From contig NZ_QGGH01000005.1 of assembly GCF_003148495.1 (NCBI RefSeq), positions 310,001 to 374,000 of the forward strand: 64,000 nt of DNA, given 5' to 3'. The notes under the pieces were generated by a model that was not told the origin of the DNA, made no database searches, and saw only the letters and a program-made list of their open reading frames with translations. The position numbers and the translations under genes were made by a program. Shown piece by piece: positions 47,834 to 57,360 of this stretch (positions are counted from its first letter, which is position 1; every line of letters begins with the position of its first letter). The stretch comes from Mesorhizobium loti. Lineage in GTDB: Bacteria > Pseudomonadota > Alphaproteobacteria > Rhizobiales > Rhizobiaceae.

Positions 47834-50002
47834 TCAGCCCTGCTGCGCCTTCAGTTCCAGCCTCCGCGCGTGCAGCACCGGTTCGGTGTAGCCATTGGGC
47901 TGGACGCGGCCCTTGAAGACCAGGTCGAAGGCGGCGAGGAAGGCGATCGACTTGTCGAAGTCGGCGGCCATAGGCTGGTAGAGCGGGTCGCCAACATTCT
48001 GCAGGTCGACGATGGCCGCCATGCGCCGCAGGGAATCCATCACCTGGATGCGCGAGCAGACGTCGTGGTGCAGCCAGTTGGCGATGTGCTGCGAGGAGAT
48101 GCGCAGCGTGGCGCGGTCTTCCATCAGGCCGACGTCGTTGATGTCAGGGACCTTTGAGCAACCGACGCCCTGGTCGATCCAGCGCACGACATAGCCCAGA
48201 ATGCCTTGCGCGTTGTTGTCGAGTTCGCGCTGGATCTCGTCGGGAGTCCAGTTCGGCCTGACCGCGACCGGCACCGACAGGATATCGTCGAGCTTCGCCT
48301 TCGGCCGGCTCTTCAGCGCGGCCTGCACGGCATGGACGTCGACCTTGTGATAGTGGGTGGCGTGCAGCGTCGCCGCCGTCGGCGACGGCACCCAGGCGGT
48401 GTTGGCGCCGGCCTTGGGATGGGCGATCTTCTGTTCCAGCATCGCCGCCATCAGATCCGGCATCGCCCACATGCCCTTGCCGATCTGGGCATGGCCGGCC
48501 AGCCCGCATTCCAGCCCGGTGTCGACATTCCACGCCTCGTAGGCGGAAATCCAGGCGGCCTGCTTCATGTCGCCCTTGCGGATCATCGGGCCGGCTTCCA
48601 TCGAGGTGTGGATCTCGTCGCCAGTGCGGTCGAGAAACCCAGTGTTGATGAAAACCACGCGTTCCCTGGCGGCGCGGATCGCTTCCTTGAGGTTGACGGT
48701 GGTGCGCCGCTCCTCGTCCATGATGCCCATCTTGATGGTATTCTTGGCCATGCCGAGCAGGGCCTCGACACGGTCGAATATCTCGACGGCGAAGGCGACT
48801 TCCTCAGGCCCATGCATCTTGGGTTTCACGACATACATCGAGCCCGCGCGGGAGTTCATGCGCCGCCCCTTCGGCCCGACGTCATGCAGCGCGATCAGAG
48901 CGGTCATCGCCGCATCCATAATGCCTTCCGGAACCTCGTTGCCGTCGCGGTCAAGGATCGCCGGGTTGGTCATGAGGTGGCCGACATTCCTGACCAGCAT
49001 CAGCGAGCGGCCGGGCACGGTCAGCGTGCCGCCGGCGGGCGCGCTGTAGGAGCGGTCGGGATTGAGCTTGCGGACAAAACTCTTGCCGCCCTTGGTGATT
49101 TCTTCCGCCAGGTCACCCTTCATCAGGCCGAGCCAGTTGCGGTAGACGACGACCTTGTCCTCAGCATCCACCGCGGCGACCGAATCCTCGCAGTCCTGGA
49201 TGGTGGTCAGCGCCGATTCCAGGATGACATCGGCGATGCCCGCCGGATCGGTGCGGCCGATCTGGTTGTCGCGGTCGATTACGATCTCGATGTGCAGGCC
49301 GTTGCGCACAAGCAGCACCGCATCGGGATTGGCGGCGTCGCCACGGTAGCCGACGAATTGCTTCGGGTTGGCCAGCGTGGTCGAGCCGGCACCGGCACTC
49401 AGCCGCAACCCGCCTTGCGCCAGCGACAGACCGTTGACCCCGGCCCATTTGCCCGAGGTGAGCGGGGCAGCCTCGTCGAGAAAGGTCTTCGTCCAGGCAA
49501 CGACCTTGGCACCGCGCGCCGGGTTGAAGCTCTTGCCCTTTTCGGCGCCGTCGGTTTCGGGAATGGCGTCGGTGCCGTAGAGCGCATCGTAGAGCGAGCC
49601 CCAGCGCGCATTGGCGGCGTTGAGCGCATAGCGGGCATTCATGACCGGCACGACCAGCTGGGGGCCTGCAATGACTGATATTTCCGGGTCAACATTGTCG
49701 GTCGACACGCTGAAGGCCGGGCCTTCCGGAACGATATAGCCGATCTCCTTCAGGAAGCCTTTGTAGGCTTCCATATCGACGGGGGCGCCGTGGTCGCGAT
49801 ACCAGCCGTCGAGCTTCTCCTGCATGGCGTCGCGTTTCGCCAGCAGTGCCCGGTTCTTCGGCGCCAAATCATGGACGATGGCCGAAAACCCGTTCCAGAA
49901 GGCGTCCGCTTCGATGCCGGTGCCGGGCAGCGCTTCCTTGGCCACGAACTCATGCAGCTCGCGGGCAATCCGCAATCCGGCGATCTCGATGCGATCGGTC
50001 AT
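47834..50002 (-). CDS. glcB: Malate synthase G
   Basis: A 722-residue enzyme condensing glyoxylate with acetyl-CoA to malate in the glyoxylate bypass and glycolate use. It shows GWYRDHGAP near residue 67, [20 protein letters not shown] near 128, [20 protein letters not shown] near 248, [20 protein letters not shown] near 429 and the C-terminal catalytic region [20 protein letters not shown] near 612. Length fits isoform G. It appears monocistronic and is followed upstream by a palindromic repeat. Confidence 0.97.
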   Translation of the reverse strand: MTDRIEIAGLRIARELHEFVAKEALPGTGIEADAFWNGFSAIVHDLAPKNRALLAKRDAMQEKLDGWYRDHGAPVDMEAYKGFLKEIGYIVPEGPAFSVSTDNVDPEISVIAGPQLVVPVMNARYALNAANARWGSLYDALYGTDAIPETDGAEKGKSFNPARGAKVVAWTKTFLDEAAPLTSGKWAGVNGLSLAQGGLRLSAGAGSTTLANPKQFVGYRGDAANPDAVLLVRNGLHIEIVIDRDNQIGRTDPAGIADVILESALTTIQDCEDSVAAVDAEDKVVVYRNWLGLMKGDLAEEITKGGKSFVRKLNPDRSYSAPAGGTLTVPGRSLMLVRNVGHLMTNPAILDRDGNEVPEGIMDAAMTALIALHDVGPKGRRMNSRAGSMYVVKPKMHGPEEVAFAVEIFDRVEALLGMAKNTIKMGIMDEERRTTVNLKEAIRAARERVVFINTGFLDRTGDEIHTSMEAGPMIRKGDMKQAAWISAYEAWNVDTGLECGLAGHAQIGKGMWAMPDLMAAMLEQKIAHPKAGANTAWVPSPTAATLHATHYHKVDVHAVQAALKSRPKAKLDDILSVPVAVRPNWTPDEIQRELDNNAQGILGYVVRWIDQGVGCSKVPDINDVGLMEDRATLRISSQHIANWLHHDVCSRIQVMDSLRRMAAIVDLQNVGDPLYQPMAADFDKSIAFLAAFDLVFKGRVQPNGYTEPVLHARRLELKAQQG

Positions 50003-50109
50003 CAGGCTACTCCAGATGAAAGGCTTTGCGGGCCTTTGGCATGTCAGGTCTGGCGGGTCAATTCAGCTTAGGGTGAAGGTGGGTGTTTTTGGCGAGCGGC
50101 GACGCTGCC

Positions 50110-50264
50110 GATCTCCCCCCTTGAGGGGGGAATTGGCCGGCAGGCCAGAGGGGGTCGCCGGACGTAAGGCGCTAGCCTCTTCTGTTCAAAGCAGGAGGTC
50201 GCGTCCCGTCGAACCGACCCCCTCTGTCGCCTTCGGCGACATCTCCCCCTCGAGGGGGAGATTA
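50110..50264. repeat. Composite palindromic intergenic element
   Basis: The element is bounded by two hairpins (CTCCCCCC/GGGGGG near 50112-50130 and CTCCCCCTCGAGGGGGAG at 50243-50260). GGGGGTCG and CGACCCCC-type inverted arms lie between them. It occupies nearly the whole gap between glcB and the hydantoinase gene and resembles the rhizobial mosaic-element family. Confidence 0.6.
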
Positions 50265-50269
50265 CGCGC

Positions 50270-52312
50270 TCAAACCGCAATCCGCGGCCTTCCCGAGGCC
50301 ACCGCCACCACATGCGCCTCGATGAACATGCGCTGGGCTTCGACGGTCGAGACGCGGAATTCGGTCGCGACGTCGATCTCGGCGCTGTCGGTGCCGGCCT
50401 CCCTGGCGCGCTGGGCGACGATGGCGCGGACATCGGCCTCGGCCGCTGCGATCGCCGCCGCCTCGTCGAGGAAATCGCGCACGGTTTCACCCGAGGCAAG
50501 ACGAAACAGCCCTTCCTTGGGCTGGCTAACCCGCGCCTCGGCGGACACCCGCACCTGCCCAACGACGGCGCCGAGTGCGTTGGCGACATCGGTATCTTCC
50601 GGCACCACGCAGTCATTGCCGATCAGCGGCGACAGGCCGGCATAATGCAGCGGCGCCGAGGCGCCGAGGCCGATGACCGGGCGGTCGAGCGCCACGGTCA
50701 GCCGTGCAATGCCGGGATGCGCGTCGACCGCGCGCTGCACCAGCGCATGCGCCACGGTCGACGCACCATCGAGGCCGTCCTCGGCGAAGGCGGTTTCGAG
50801 GATATATTCGGCCGACCAGCGGGTCAGCGTCACCAGCACCCGCTCCGAGATCGCTTCGGGGGAAGCGGCGATGTACTGGCCACGGCCGTCGCGCTTGCGG
50901 GCGAACAGCTCGGCGCCGAGGCGCGCGGCAACGGGATCCCAGTTCGCCTGCTTGCCCAGCACATGGGCGGCGTCCGACGGGGTGAAGCCGGCGACATGCA
51001 CCAGCCCGCGCGACACCAGCCGGTTCAGCGTCGCGTTCTGCGCGTTCGAGGTCAAAAGCCTGTCGATGGCGAGCGGCACGGCACCAATCAGCTCGTAGAG
51101 CTTGGCTTCGGCGCCGGTCAGGCCGGCGGCGAGCCGATCCGGCACGCCGGTGCGCACCGCGAAGCGGCCATCCATGCGGCCGGGATTGGGTGCCCGCAGT
51201 TGCCGTTCGAGTTCCGATGTGACGGCGCTGCCATGGGCCATGCCGGCCAGCGCCAGCGGCACCAGGCGGCGCGGCCCGAGCAGGATCTTCGGGTTGAGCG
51301 CGCCATCCTCCAGCGTCACTTCGGAATCGCCCCCGAGGCCGAAGGTGCGCATGGCGACCGCCTCGACCATGGTGCGGAAGCCGCCGACGGTGGCGCCCTC
51401 CGGATCGAGCCTGGGACGGCCGCCGTCGAGCACGGCGACATCGGTGGTGGTGCCGCCTATATCGGACACCATGGCGTTGTCGAGGCCGGTCATGTGGCGG
51501 GCGCCGACCAGGCTGGCGGCCGGGCCGGACAGGATGGTCTCGATCGGCCGCTGGCGGGCAAACGCCGCCGAAACCAGCGCGCCATCACCGCGCACCACCA
51601 TCAGGGGTGCTGCAATGTTGCGCGCCTCGAGAAAGCCTTCGGTCGCCGCCACGAGCCGGTCGATCATCGAGATCAGCCTGGCGTTGAGCAGCGTCGTCAG
51701 CGCCCGGCGCGGACCGCCGAGCTTGGCCGACAGCTCGTGGCTTGATGTGACCGGCAGGCCGGTCTTGTCGCGGATCAGCTCACGGGCGGCGATCTCATGC
51801 GCCGGATTGCGGGTGGCGAAATAGGCGCAGACGGCAAAGCCGGATACCGACGCGCCGAGTTCCGGCAGCACCGCTTCCAGTCCGGACAGATCGAGCTTGG
51901 CGGCATTGCCATGGACGTCGTGGCCGCCCGGACAAAAAACCACCGGATCGGTGCCCAGCGCGGCCTTCAGCCCGTCGCGGGCGAGGTCGCCCTCGGAAAA
52001 GCCGATCATCACCAGCGCGACGCGACCGCCCTGGCCCTCGACCAGCGCGTTGGTGGCAAGCGTCGTTGACATCGAGACCAGCTTGATATCAGCGGGATCG
52101 GTGCCAGCCTTCTGCAGCACCGCGTCGACGGCGCCGGAAATGCCGACGGCGAGATCATGCCTGGTGGTCAGCGCCTTGGCCTTGGCCAGCACCTTGCCCT
52201 TGTTCGGCCCCTGCTGCGGGCCTTCCGTCTCTGACCACAGCACGGCATCGGTGTAGGTGCCGCCGGTGTCGATCCCGAGGAACAGCGGCTTTGGCTTGGT
52301 CTTGGCGGTCAT
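50270..52312 (-). CDS. Hydantoinase/oxoprolinase family protein (HyuA-like)
   Basis: A 680-residue ATP-dependent amidohydrolase subunit. It shows LFLGIDTGGTYTDAVLW near residue 10 (ASKHA phosphate 1), VSMSTTLATNALVEGQGG near 80, MVSDIGGTTTDVAVLDGG near 282 and LGASAPLHYAGL near 563. These place it with N-methylhydantoinase A and 5-oxoprolinase A. No HyuB partner lies adjacent, so it may act alone or with a distant subunit; the substrate is unknown. It is monocistronic. Confidence 0.9.
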   Translation of the reverse strand: MTAKTKPKPLFLGIDTGGTYTDAVLWSETEGPQQGPNKGKVLAKAKALTTRHDLAVGISGAVDAVLQKAGTDPADIKLVSMSTTLATNALVEGQGGRVALVMIGFSEGDLARDGLKAALGTDPVVFCPGGHDVHGNAAKLDLSGLEAVLPELGASVSGFAVCAYFATRNPAHEIAARELIRDKTGLPVTSSHELSAKLGGPRRALTTLLNARLISMIDRLVAATEGFLEARNIAAPLMVVRGDGALVSAAFARQRPIETILSGPAASLVGARHMTGLDNAMVSDIGGTTTDVAVLDGGRPRLDPEGATVGGFRTMVEAVAMRTFGLGGDSEVTLEDGALNPKILLGPRRLVPLALAGMAHGSAVTSELERQLRAPNPGRMDGRFAVRTGVPDRLAAGLTGAEAKLYELIGAVPLAIDRLLTSNAQNATLNRLVSRGLVHVAGFTPSDAAHVLGKQANWDPVAARLGAELFARKRDGRGQYIAASPEAISERVLVTLTRWSAEYILETAFAEDGLDGASTVAHALVQRAVDAHPGIARLTVALDRPVIGLGASAPLHYAGLSPLIGNDCVVPEDTDVANALGAVVGQVRVSAEARVSQPKEGLFRLASGETVRDFLDEAAAIAAAEADVRAIVAQRAREAGTDSAEIDVATEFRVSTVEAQRMFIEAHVVAVASGRPRIAV

Positions 52313-52409
52313 TGCTGATGGCGGTCCGGCTGGCGAAATTATCTGTCCATGCCCTTAGCCGATACCGAGCGGGCGATAAAGCTGCGAGCGCTGGGCCAAG
52401 GGAAGAGAG

Positions 52410-52438
52410 CCAATCTCCCCCACGAGGAGGGAGATTGG
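52410..52438. repeat. Hairpin repeat upstream of the HyuA-like gene
   Basis: CCAATCTCCC (52410-52419) mirrors GGGAGATTGG (52429-52438). It looks like a fragment of the CTCCCC-type palindromic element seen at 50110-50264 and may also end transcription of the cupredoxin gene. Confidence 0.55.
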
Positions 52439-52525
52439 CAGCTTTGCCGCAACGCTAGTAACCAGCTTCCACCGATGCTGGAAGTCTTATCGCCATGGCG
52501 GATGACAAGTCTGGCGAGGACGCCG

Positions 52526-52828
52526 CTATTTCGCGGTGACGGTGCCCTTCATCGAGCTGTGGATCGCACAATGGAATGGGTGCGCGCCGGCAGCTGATAT
52601 CTTGACCTTGGCGCTCTTGCCGGTGGCGAGATGACCGGTGTCGAAGGAGCCGTCAAGCGCGGTGGCGGTGTGCGTCATCGGGTCGGCATTGGTGAAAGTG
52701 ATGGTGTCGCCGACGGCGACCGAGATTTTGGACGGGGTGAATTTCATGCCCTTGATCTGAACCGCATGATTGGCGGCGTAGGCGGGCATGGCAAAGGCAA
52801 GCAGAGCAAGAACAAGCATGGTGCGCAT
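52526..52828 (-). CDS. Periplasmic cupredoxin (plastocyanin/amicyanin-like)
   Basis: A 100-residue blue-copper protein with a signal peptide (MLVLALLAFAMPAYA, cleavage near residue 19). Type 1 copper ligands are visible as His in DPMTHTAT and the Cys-His-Met set in FHCAIHSSMKG. The short loop between Cys and Met resembles amicyanin and pseudoazurin relatives. ATG 52828 has GGAGG 5-6 nt upstream; the longer frame to 52858 does not. It should carry electrons in the periplasm; the redox partner is not evident. Confidence 0.9.
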   Translation of the reverse strand: MRTMLVLALLAFAMPAYAANHAVQIKGMKFTPSKISVAVGDTITFTNADPMTHTATALDGSFDTGHLATGKSAKVKISAAGAHPFHCAIHSSMKGTVTAK

Positions 52829-52885
52829 GATGATTTCCTCCTGAGCGCGAACTCTCATCCTACACTAACGCTGGCGGACCTCCTT

Positions 52886-53512
52886 TCATGCCACGAAGCC
52901 TATTTTTTTATGCGTCCCATCGCAAAACGGCTTGTTGGCGGAATGGCCGCAGCGGCAGAGGAAGGTGCGTTGCGTGCGGTCGACCGTGTGGCCGGTGCCG
53001 GTGACGATCTCGACATTGCCTTCGAGCTTGAGCGGGCCGTTGGTGGTCGGCGTCACTTTCAGCGGGCCATTCCTCGCCTCCAGCGCCGGCGTGTCCTTCA
53101 GCGGCGGCTCGCCGGTGGCGGCAAAACCTGACTTGTTGTGGCTGCCGTCGCAGAACGGCTTGTTTTCCGAGGCGCCGCAGCGGCACAGCGTGGCGCGATA
53201 AAACGTTTCGCCGTCGAGCACGATCTCGGCATGCACGGCCAGCGGGCCGTTTTCACGCAGCCGCACTGTGTTGACCACCGGCGGCTGCTCCTGCGGCCCG
53301 CCATCCTTCCTGATGTAGGTGATGGCGCCCGAGGGGCAGCTTTCGGCGATGGCGACGATCTTCTCGACGCTGGCGGCCTCGGGATGGATCCACTGGCCCG
53401 GCGCGTTGGGTACGAAGACATGCGGATCGCCGAGCACGCAATTGCGCGAATGGATGCAGCGCTTGCCGGAGAATCCGACGTCGATCTTGTCGCTTTCGAC
53501 CATGCCGGCCAT
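52886..53512 (-). CDS. Iron-sulfur protein: Fer4-like plus two CDGSH domains
   Basis: A 208-residue protein. Residues 1-75 match the divergent 4Fe-4S mono-cluster domain (CIHSRNC; ESCPSGAI). Two CDGSH zinc-finger-type 2Fe-2S motifs follow: CRCGASENKPFCDGSH (about 130-146) and CRCGHSANKPFCDGTH (about 185-201). Tandem CDGSH proteins are known redox or Fe-S transfer proteins of uncertain role. ATG 53512 follows GAGGAG; the frame extends to 53581. The cupredoxin gene lies 57 bp downstream on the same strand. Confidence 0.9.
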   Translation of the reverse strand: MAGMVESDKIDVGFSGKRCIHSRNCVLGDPHVFVPNAPGQWIHPEAASVEKIVAIAESCPSGAITYIRKDGGPQEQPPVVNTVRLRENGPLAVHAEIVLDGETFYRATLCRCGASENKPFCDGSHNKSGFAATGEPPLKDTPALEARNGPLKVTPTTNGPLKLEGNVEIVTGTGHTVDRTQRTFLCRCGHSANKPFCDGTHKKIGFVA

Positions 53513-53589
53513 AGCTGGGCTCCTCTTGCCTGAAGCACGTCGCATCCGAATGGATGTGGCGCGCTCTGGGTATTCGCGCAATTCCGCAC

Positions 53590-53625
53590 GGAAAACCGCT
53601 TCACACTTTTCCTGGAATTGCTCTA
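53590..53625. repeat. Dispersed intergenic repeat, copy 1
   Basis: The core GGAAAACCGCTTCACACTTT followed by TCCTGGAATTGCTCTA matches a second copy at 60998-61032 with only a few differences. It lies upstream of the CDGSH gene. Confidence 0.65.
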
Positions 53626-53662
53626 TGGCTCCGGCAGGATAACCGTCAAGCTGGCAAGCCGG

Positions 53663-54034
53663 TCAGGGGACCAGGTCGATTTCCTCGGTCTCGCCACCGC
53701 TGCAGGTATAGCAGCAATCCTCGCATTTTTCCTTGTTGCCGGGACCGACGCCCCAATAGGTGCCCTCGTCGCCATCGACCCAGGCGCCGTAGCAGATCGA
53801 TTCGCCCTCGTTGCACGAGATCGGCAGCTGTTTGGTCTCGCCATCGTCAAGGAAGTAGTCCTTGTCCTCGCCCGGCCAGACATAGTCGCGGTCCTGGCTG
53901 TAGAGCTCGACGCGCATGGCGTTGGGGTGGCTGTTCTTGATGGCGAAGGTGATATCGGCGGCGTGCGCTGACGGCGCAAGCAGTGTGGCAAGCGACAACG
54001 CGACCAGCGTGCGGCGCGCGTAGGTGTAAAGCAT
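53663..54034 (-). CDS. Small secreted Cys-rich protein, paralogue B
   Basis: A 123-residue exported protein of unknown family. The signal peptide (LVALSLATLLAPSAHA) is cleaved near residue 26. The mature part holds DYVWPGEDK, ISCNEGESICYGAWVDGD and GVGPGNKEKCEDCCYTC, with six cysteines, and ends in EEIDLVP. It aligns end to end with the next gene upstream. ATG 54034 has AGGGGG upstream; the frame runs to 54283. Disulfide bonding in the periplasm or outside is likely. It may be the last gene of a four-gene unit with the PLP enzymes. Confidence 0.8.
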   Translation of the reverse strand: MLYTYARRTLVALSLATLLAPSAHAADITFAIKNSHPNAMRVELYSQDRDYVWPGEDKDYFLDDGETKQLPISCNEGESICYGAWVDGDEGTYWGVGPGNKEKCEDCCYTCSGGETEEIDLVP

Positions 54035-54158
54035 GGTAACCCCCTGAAATAGCGGCCCACCCGGCCGCGGAGCGACCATCGCACGCTGCATTGAATCGCT
54101 AAAGGGATGATTGCAACAATTCCCGGACTGATTTTGGGGATATCGGCGTGCCTCTGCC

Positions 54159-54518
54159 CTAGGGCACCAGATCGATCGTCTCGGTCGAATGCTCCACGCA
54201 GATGAAGCAGCAGGTGTCGCAGGGCTGGTCATTGTCCGGTCCGACGCCGGCGGAGATGCTGTCGTCGCCATCGACCCAGGCACCGTAGCAGATATGTTCG
54301 CCCTGATTGCAGGAGAGCGGCACGGATTTCTGCGAGCTGGGGTCGATCAGGAACACCTTGTCGTTGCCCGGCCAGACCGTCTCGCGGTCGCGGCTGAACA
54401 GCTCGACCGCGACTGCTTCCGTGCGCAGGTTCTTGACGAAGAAGGCCATCTCGGCGGCCTGCGCCGAGGTGGTGAAGAGCAAGGCCGCAAGTGCAGCCAT
54501 ACGAAAGAGCGTCACCAT
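54159..54518 (-). CDS. Small secreted Cys-rich protein, paralogue A
   Basis: A 119-residue exported protein (signal peptide MAALAALLFTTSAQA, cleavage near residue 21). It shows ETVWPGNDKVFLID, LSCNQGEHICYGAWVDGD and GVGPDNDQPCDTCCFIC and ends in ETIDLVP. About half of the mature residues match paralogue B, including all cysteines, so the two arose by tandem duplication. It begins 45 bp after the PLP decarboxylase stop. No known domain is recognised. Confidence 0.8.
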   Translation of the reverse strand: MVTLFRMAALAALLFTTSAQAAEMAFFVKNLRTEAVAVELFSRDRETVWPGNDKVFLIDPSSQKSVPLSCNQGEHICYGAWVDGDDSISAGVGPDNDQPCDTCCFICVEHSTETIDLVP

Positions 54519-54563
54519 CGGACCTCGCGAATCATTCCGGCAGAATCGCATGCCTGCCGGGAA

Positions 54564-56051
54564 CTAGGAAGGCGCAGCCGCCGGCGCCGAGATCTCACGC
54601 CCCAGTCGCACCGTTTCCCGCACCAGAAGATCGAAATCCTCGCGCCTTGTGCGATGGTTGGTGATCGCCGCGCGCACCCAGTGCTCGCCATGCACCGTGG
54701 TGTCCGACAGAGCGGCAATGCCCTGTTCCTGCAGCCGCAGCATGATCTCGGTGTTGAGCACCTTCAGCGCCTCGCCGGCCAAACCGGGCTGATAGCGGAA
54801 GCAGACGATGTTGATGGTCGGCACTGCCGCCAGCTCCAGGTCCGGCTCGGTCTCGATCAATCCCGCGAGATAGAAAGCTTGTGCGATGTTCTGGTCGATC
54901 AGGCGGCCGAACTTGTCGATGCCGTGCTCCTTCAGCGCCATCCACACCTTGAGCGCGCGAAAGCCGCGCGACGTCTGCAAGCCGTAGTCGTGCAGCCATT
55001 CGCCGGAGGCCAGGCCGCGCGGCGTTGATTCCAGATATTCCGGCGTCACGGCGAAGGTCCGGCGATGCGCGATGGCATCCCTGACCAGGGCGCAGCCGAC
55101 CTCGAACGGCGCATGCAGCCATTTGTGGGGATCGAGCGCAACTGAATCGGCCCATTCGATGCCGGCGACGCGATGGGCATTTTCAGGCGCAATGGCGACC
55201 AGCGCGCCGATACAGCCGTCGACATGGAACCAGAGGTCCTCCTCATGGGCCAGCTTGGCGAGCGTCCGCAGGTCGTCGATCGCCCCGGTGTTGACCGTGC
55301 CGGCATTGCCGATGATACAGGCCGGCTTGAATCCTGCCGCGCGGTCCTCGGCGATCGCCGCGCGCAAGGCAGCGATATCGATGCGCAGCCCGGCATCGGT
55401 CGGAATGCGGCGCAGCGCCTTGTTGCCAAGGCCGAGCGCCTCCATTGCCTTGCGGTGGCAGGAATGGATCTGGTCTGAGCCATAGAAACGCAGTGGCTTC
55501 TCGATGGCGGCAACGCCGTGCTCGCGCACGTCGATGCCCGCCTTGGTGTTACGCGCCACCGTCAGCCCGATAAGGTTGGCCATCGAGCCGCCGCTGACCA
55601 GCGTGCCGCTGGCAGAAGCCGGAAAGCCCAGCATCTCTTTGCACCAGTTAACCACCTGGCTGTCCATCAGCCCGGCGGCGTGGTTGCCGCCGCCGAGGTT
55701 GGAGCCCTGGATTGCCGCCAGGAAATCGCCGAGCGCGCCGGTGAAGTTGCTCGATCCCATATACCAGGACCAGAAGCGCGGATGGATGTTGCCCATCGGA
55801 TAGGACATCACCGTGCGCGAGACCTCGCCATAGACAGCGGCAAGCGGCGCCGGCGATCGCGGCAGCGGTGCCGCGAAGACCTCTCGCACATCCGCAGGCA
55901 TCTCCCGCCAGACTGGGCGGTCGCGCAGGTCGCGCAGATAGTCGACCGCATCGTCGATAATCTGGTGCGACAGGGCCTGCACATCGGCCCAGTCCTGGGG
56001 ATCGAGCGTTTCCTCGGCCATCAGGCCGAGGGGTTCCTGTACGGCGTCCAT
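54564..56051 (-). CDS. PLP-dependent group II decarboxylase
   Basis: A 495-residue PLP enzyme of the aromatic amino acid/glutamate/diaminobutyrate decarboxylase group. It shows NHAAGLMDSQVVNWCKEMLG near residue 118, LVSGGSMANLIGL near 150, WFHVDGCIGAL near 270 and the PLP lysine in DPHKWLHAPFE near 307. GGGAG precedes ATG 56051. It follows the cysteine-synthase-like gene by 12 bp. The amine product is unknown; a substrate made by the neighbouring synthase (a 2,3-diamino or beta-substituted amino acid) is an attractive but unproven idea. Confidence 0.9.
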   Translation of the reverse strand: MDAVQEPLGLMAEETLDPQDWADVQALSHQIIDDAVDYLRDLRDRPVWREMPADVREVFAAPLPRSPAPLAAVYGEVSRTVMSYPMGNIHPRFWSWYMGSSNFTGALGDFLAAIQGSNLGGGNHAAGLMDSQVVNWCKEMLGFPASASGTLVSGGSMANLIGLTVARNTKAGIDVREHGVAAIEKPLRFYGSDQIHSCHRKAMEALGLGNKALRRIPTDAGLRIDIAALRAAIAEDRAAGFKPACIIGNAGTVNTGAIDDLRTLAKLAHEEDLWFHVDGCIGALVAIAPENAHRVAGIEWADSVALDPHKWLHAPFEVGCALVRDAIAHRRTFAVTPEYLESTPRGLASGEWLHDYGLQTSRGFRALKVWMALKEHGIDKFGRLIDQNIAQAFYLAGLIETEPDLELAAVPTINIVCFRYQPGLAGEALKVLNTEIMLRLQEQGIAALSDTTVHGEHWVRAAITNHRTRREDFDLLVRETVRLGREISAPAAAPS

Positions 56052-56063
56052 ACCGATCTCCCG

Positions 56064-57152
56064 TCAAGCCGCCGGAAACTGGCAGCCGGGCGTCGAGCGC
56101 GAAAGGGCAGCCTCATCGGCGTCCATCTCGGCCTCGATGCCGTCGAACAGCGGCGTCGACATGTAGCGTTCGCCGGTGTCGGGCAGCATGCACAGGATCA
56201 CCGCCCCGGCCTGTGCCTGCTCGGCGACTTGCCGCGCCACGGCAAAAGTGGCGCCGCCGGAGATGCCGGTGAAGACGCCTTCCTGGCGCGCCAGCGCCTT
56301 GGCCCATTTGATACCCTCGGGCCCTGCAATGGGCATCACCTCGTCGTAGAGGCTGGCGTCGATCGCTTCCTGCAGCACGTTGGGGATGAAATCCGGCGTC
56401 CAGCCCTGGATCGGGTGCGGCTCGAAGGCGGGGTGGCTGGCGGCAGGGGCGCCATCGGCACCACGCTGCTGCACCTTGCCGCTGCCGATGAGCTGCGCGT
56501 TGGCCGGTTCGGACAGCACGATGCGGGTTTCCGGCCGCTCCCGGCGCAGCACGCGCGCCACGCCGACGACCGTGCCGCCGGTGCCATAGCCGGTGATGAA
56601 GCAGTCGAGCCGCGAACCGGCGAAGTCATTGACGATCTCCCGCGCGGTCGTCGCCTCGTGGATGGCGGCGTTGGCGGCCGTCTCGAACTGGCGGGCGAGG
56701 AACCAGCCATTCGCCTCGGCCAGCTCCACCGCCTTCTTGTACATGCCGAAGCCTTTTTCAGCGCGCGGCGTCAGCACCACCTTGGCGCCCAGCATGCGCA
56801 TCAGCTTGCGGCGCTCGACCGAAAAGCTGTCGGCCATGGTGACGACCAGCGGATAGCCCTTCTGCGCGCAGACCATGGCCAGGCCGATGCCGGTGTTGCC
56901 GCTGGTCGCCTCGACCACCGTCTGGCCCGGCTTCAGCGCGCCGCTGCGCTCGCCCTCCTCGATGATGTTGAGCGCCAGCCGGTCCTTCACCGAAGCGCCG
57001 GGATTGAAGAACTCGGCCTTGACATAGATCGTCGCGTGAGCTGGTCCCAGATTGTTGATACGGACCACCGGCGTGTCGCCGACGGTGTCGAGAATGCTGT
57101 CGAAAAGGCGGCCGCGGCCGGCCGTGGTCCTGATTTTCTGCTGATGCAACAT
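56064..57152 (-). CDS. Cysteine synthase-like PLP enzyme (beta-replacement)
   Basis: A 362-residue fold-type II PLP enzyme. It shows VGDTPVVRINNL near residue 23, the PLP lysine in NPGASVKDRLAL near 49, EATSGNTGIGLAM near 78, GYGTGGTVVGVARVL near 190 and GISGGATFAVA near 285. It has about 50 more residues than typical CysK at the C-terminus. The first ATG of the frame (57173) lacks a site, whereas GAGGAG lies 7 nt before ATG 57152. It leads a leftward unit with the decarboxylase and is divergent from a large regulator gene, suggesting a dedicated amino-acid product rather than housekeeping cysteine synthesis. Confidence 0.88.
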   Translation of the reverse strand: MLHQQKIRTTAGRGRLFDSILDTVGDTPVVRINNLGPAHATIYVKAEFFNPGASVKDRLALNIIEEGERSGALKPGQTVVEATSGNTGIGLAMVCAQKGYPLVVTMADSFSVERRKLMRMLGAKVVLTPRAEKGFGMYKKAVELAEANGWFLARQFETAANAAIHEATTAREIVNDFAGSRLDCFITGYGTGGTVVGVARVLRRERPETRIVLSEPANAQLIGSGKVQQRGADGAPAASHPAFEPHPIQGWTPDFIPNVLQEAIDASLYDEVMPIAGPEGIKWAKALARQEGVFTGISGGATFAVARQVAEQAQAGAVILCMLPDTGERYMSTPLFDGIEAEMDADEAALSRSTPGCQFPAA

Positions 57153-57360
57153 CTTGGTCTCCTCGATTGTCATCGTGTCTTGTCATCACGGGCCGGTTAC
57201 AAACCGGCGGGTTGTGCGGCGAAGTTTCGTGACCTTGCTGCGCTAGGACTGACATGCCGCACTGCGGCAATGGTGGTGTCCGGCGCGTAATCCGCTGCCG
57301 CATGCGCCTTGTCGTGTTTGGTGATACAGGAGTGGCCGACAGGCCAGCGTGGGAGCAGGC

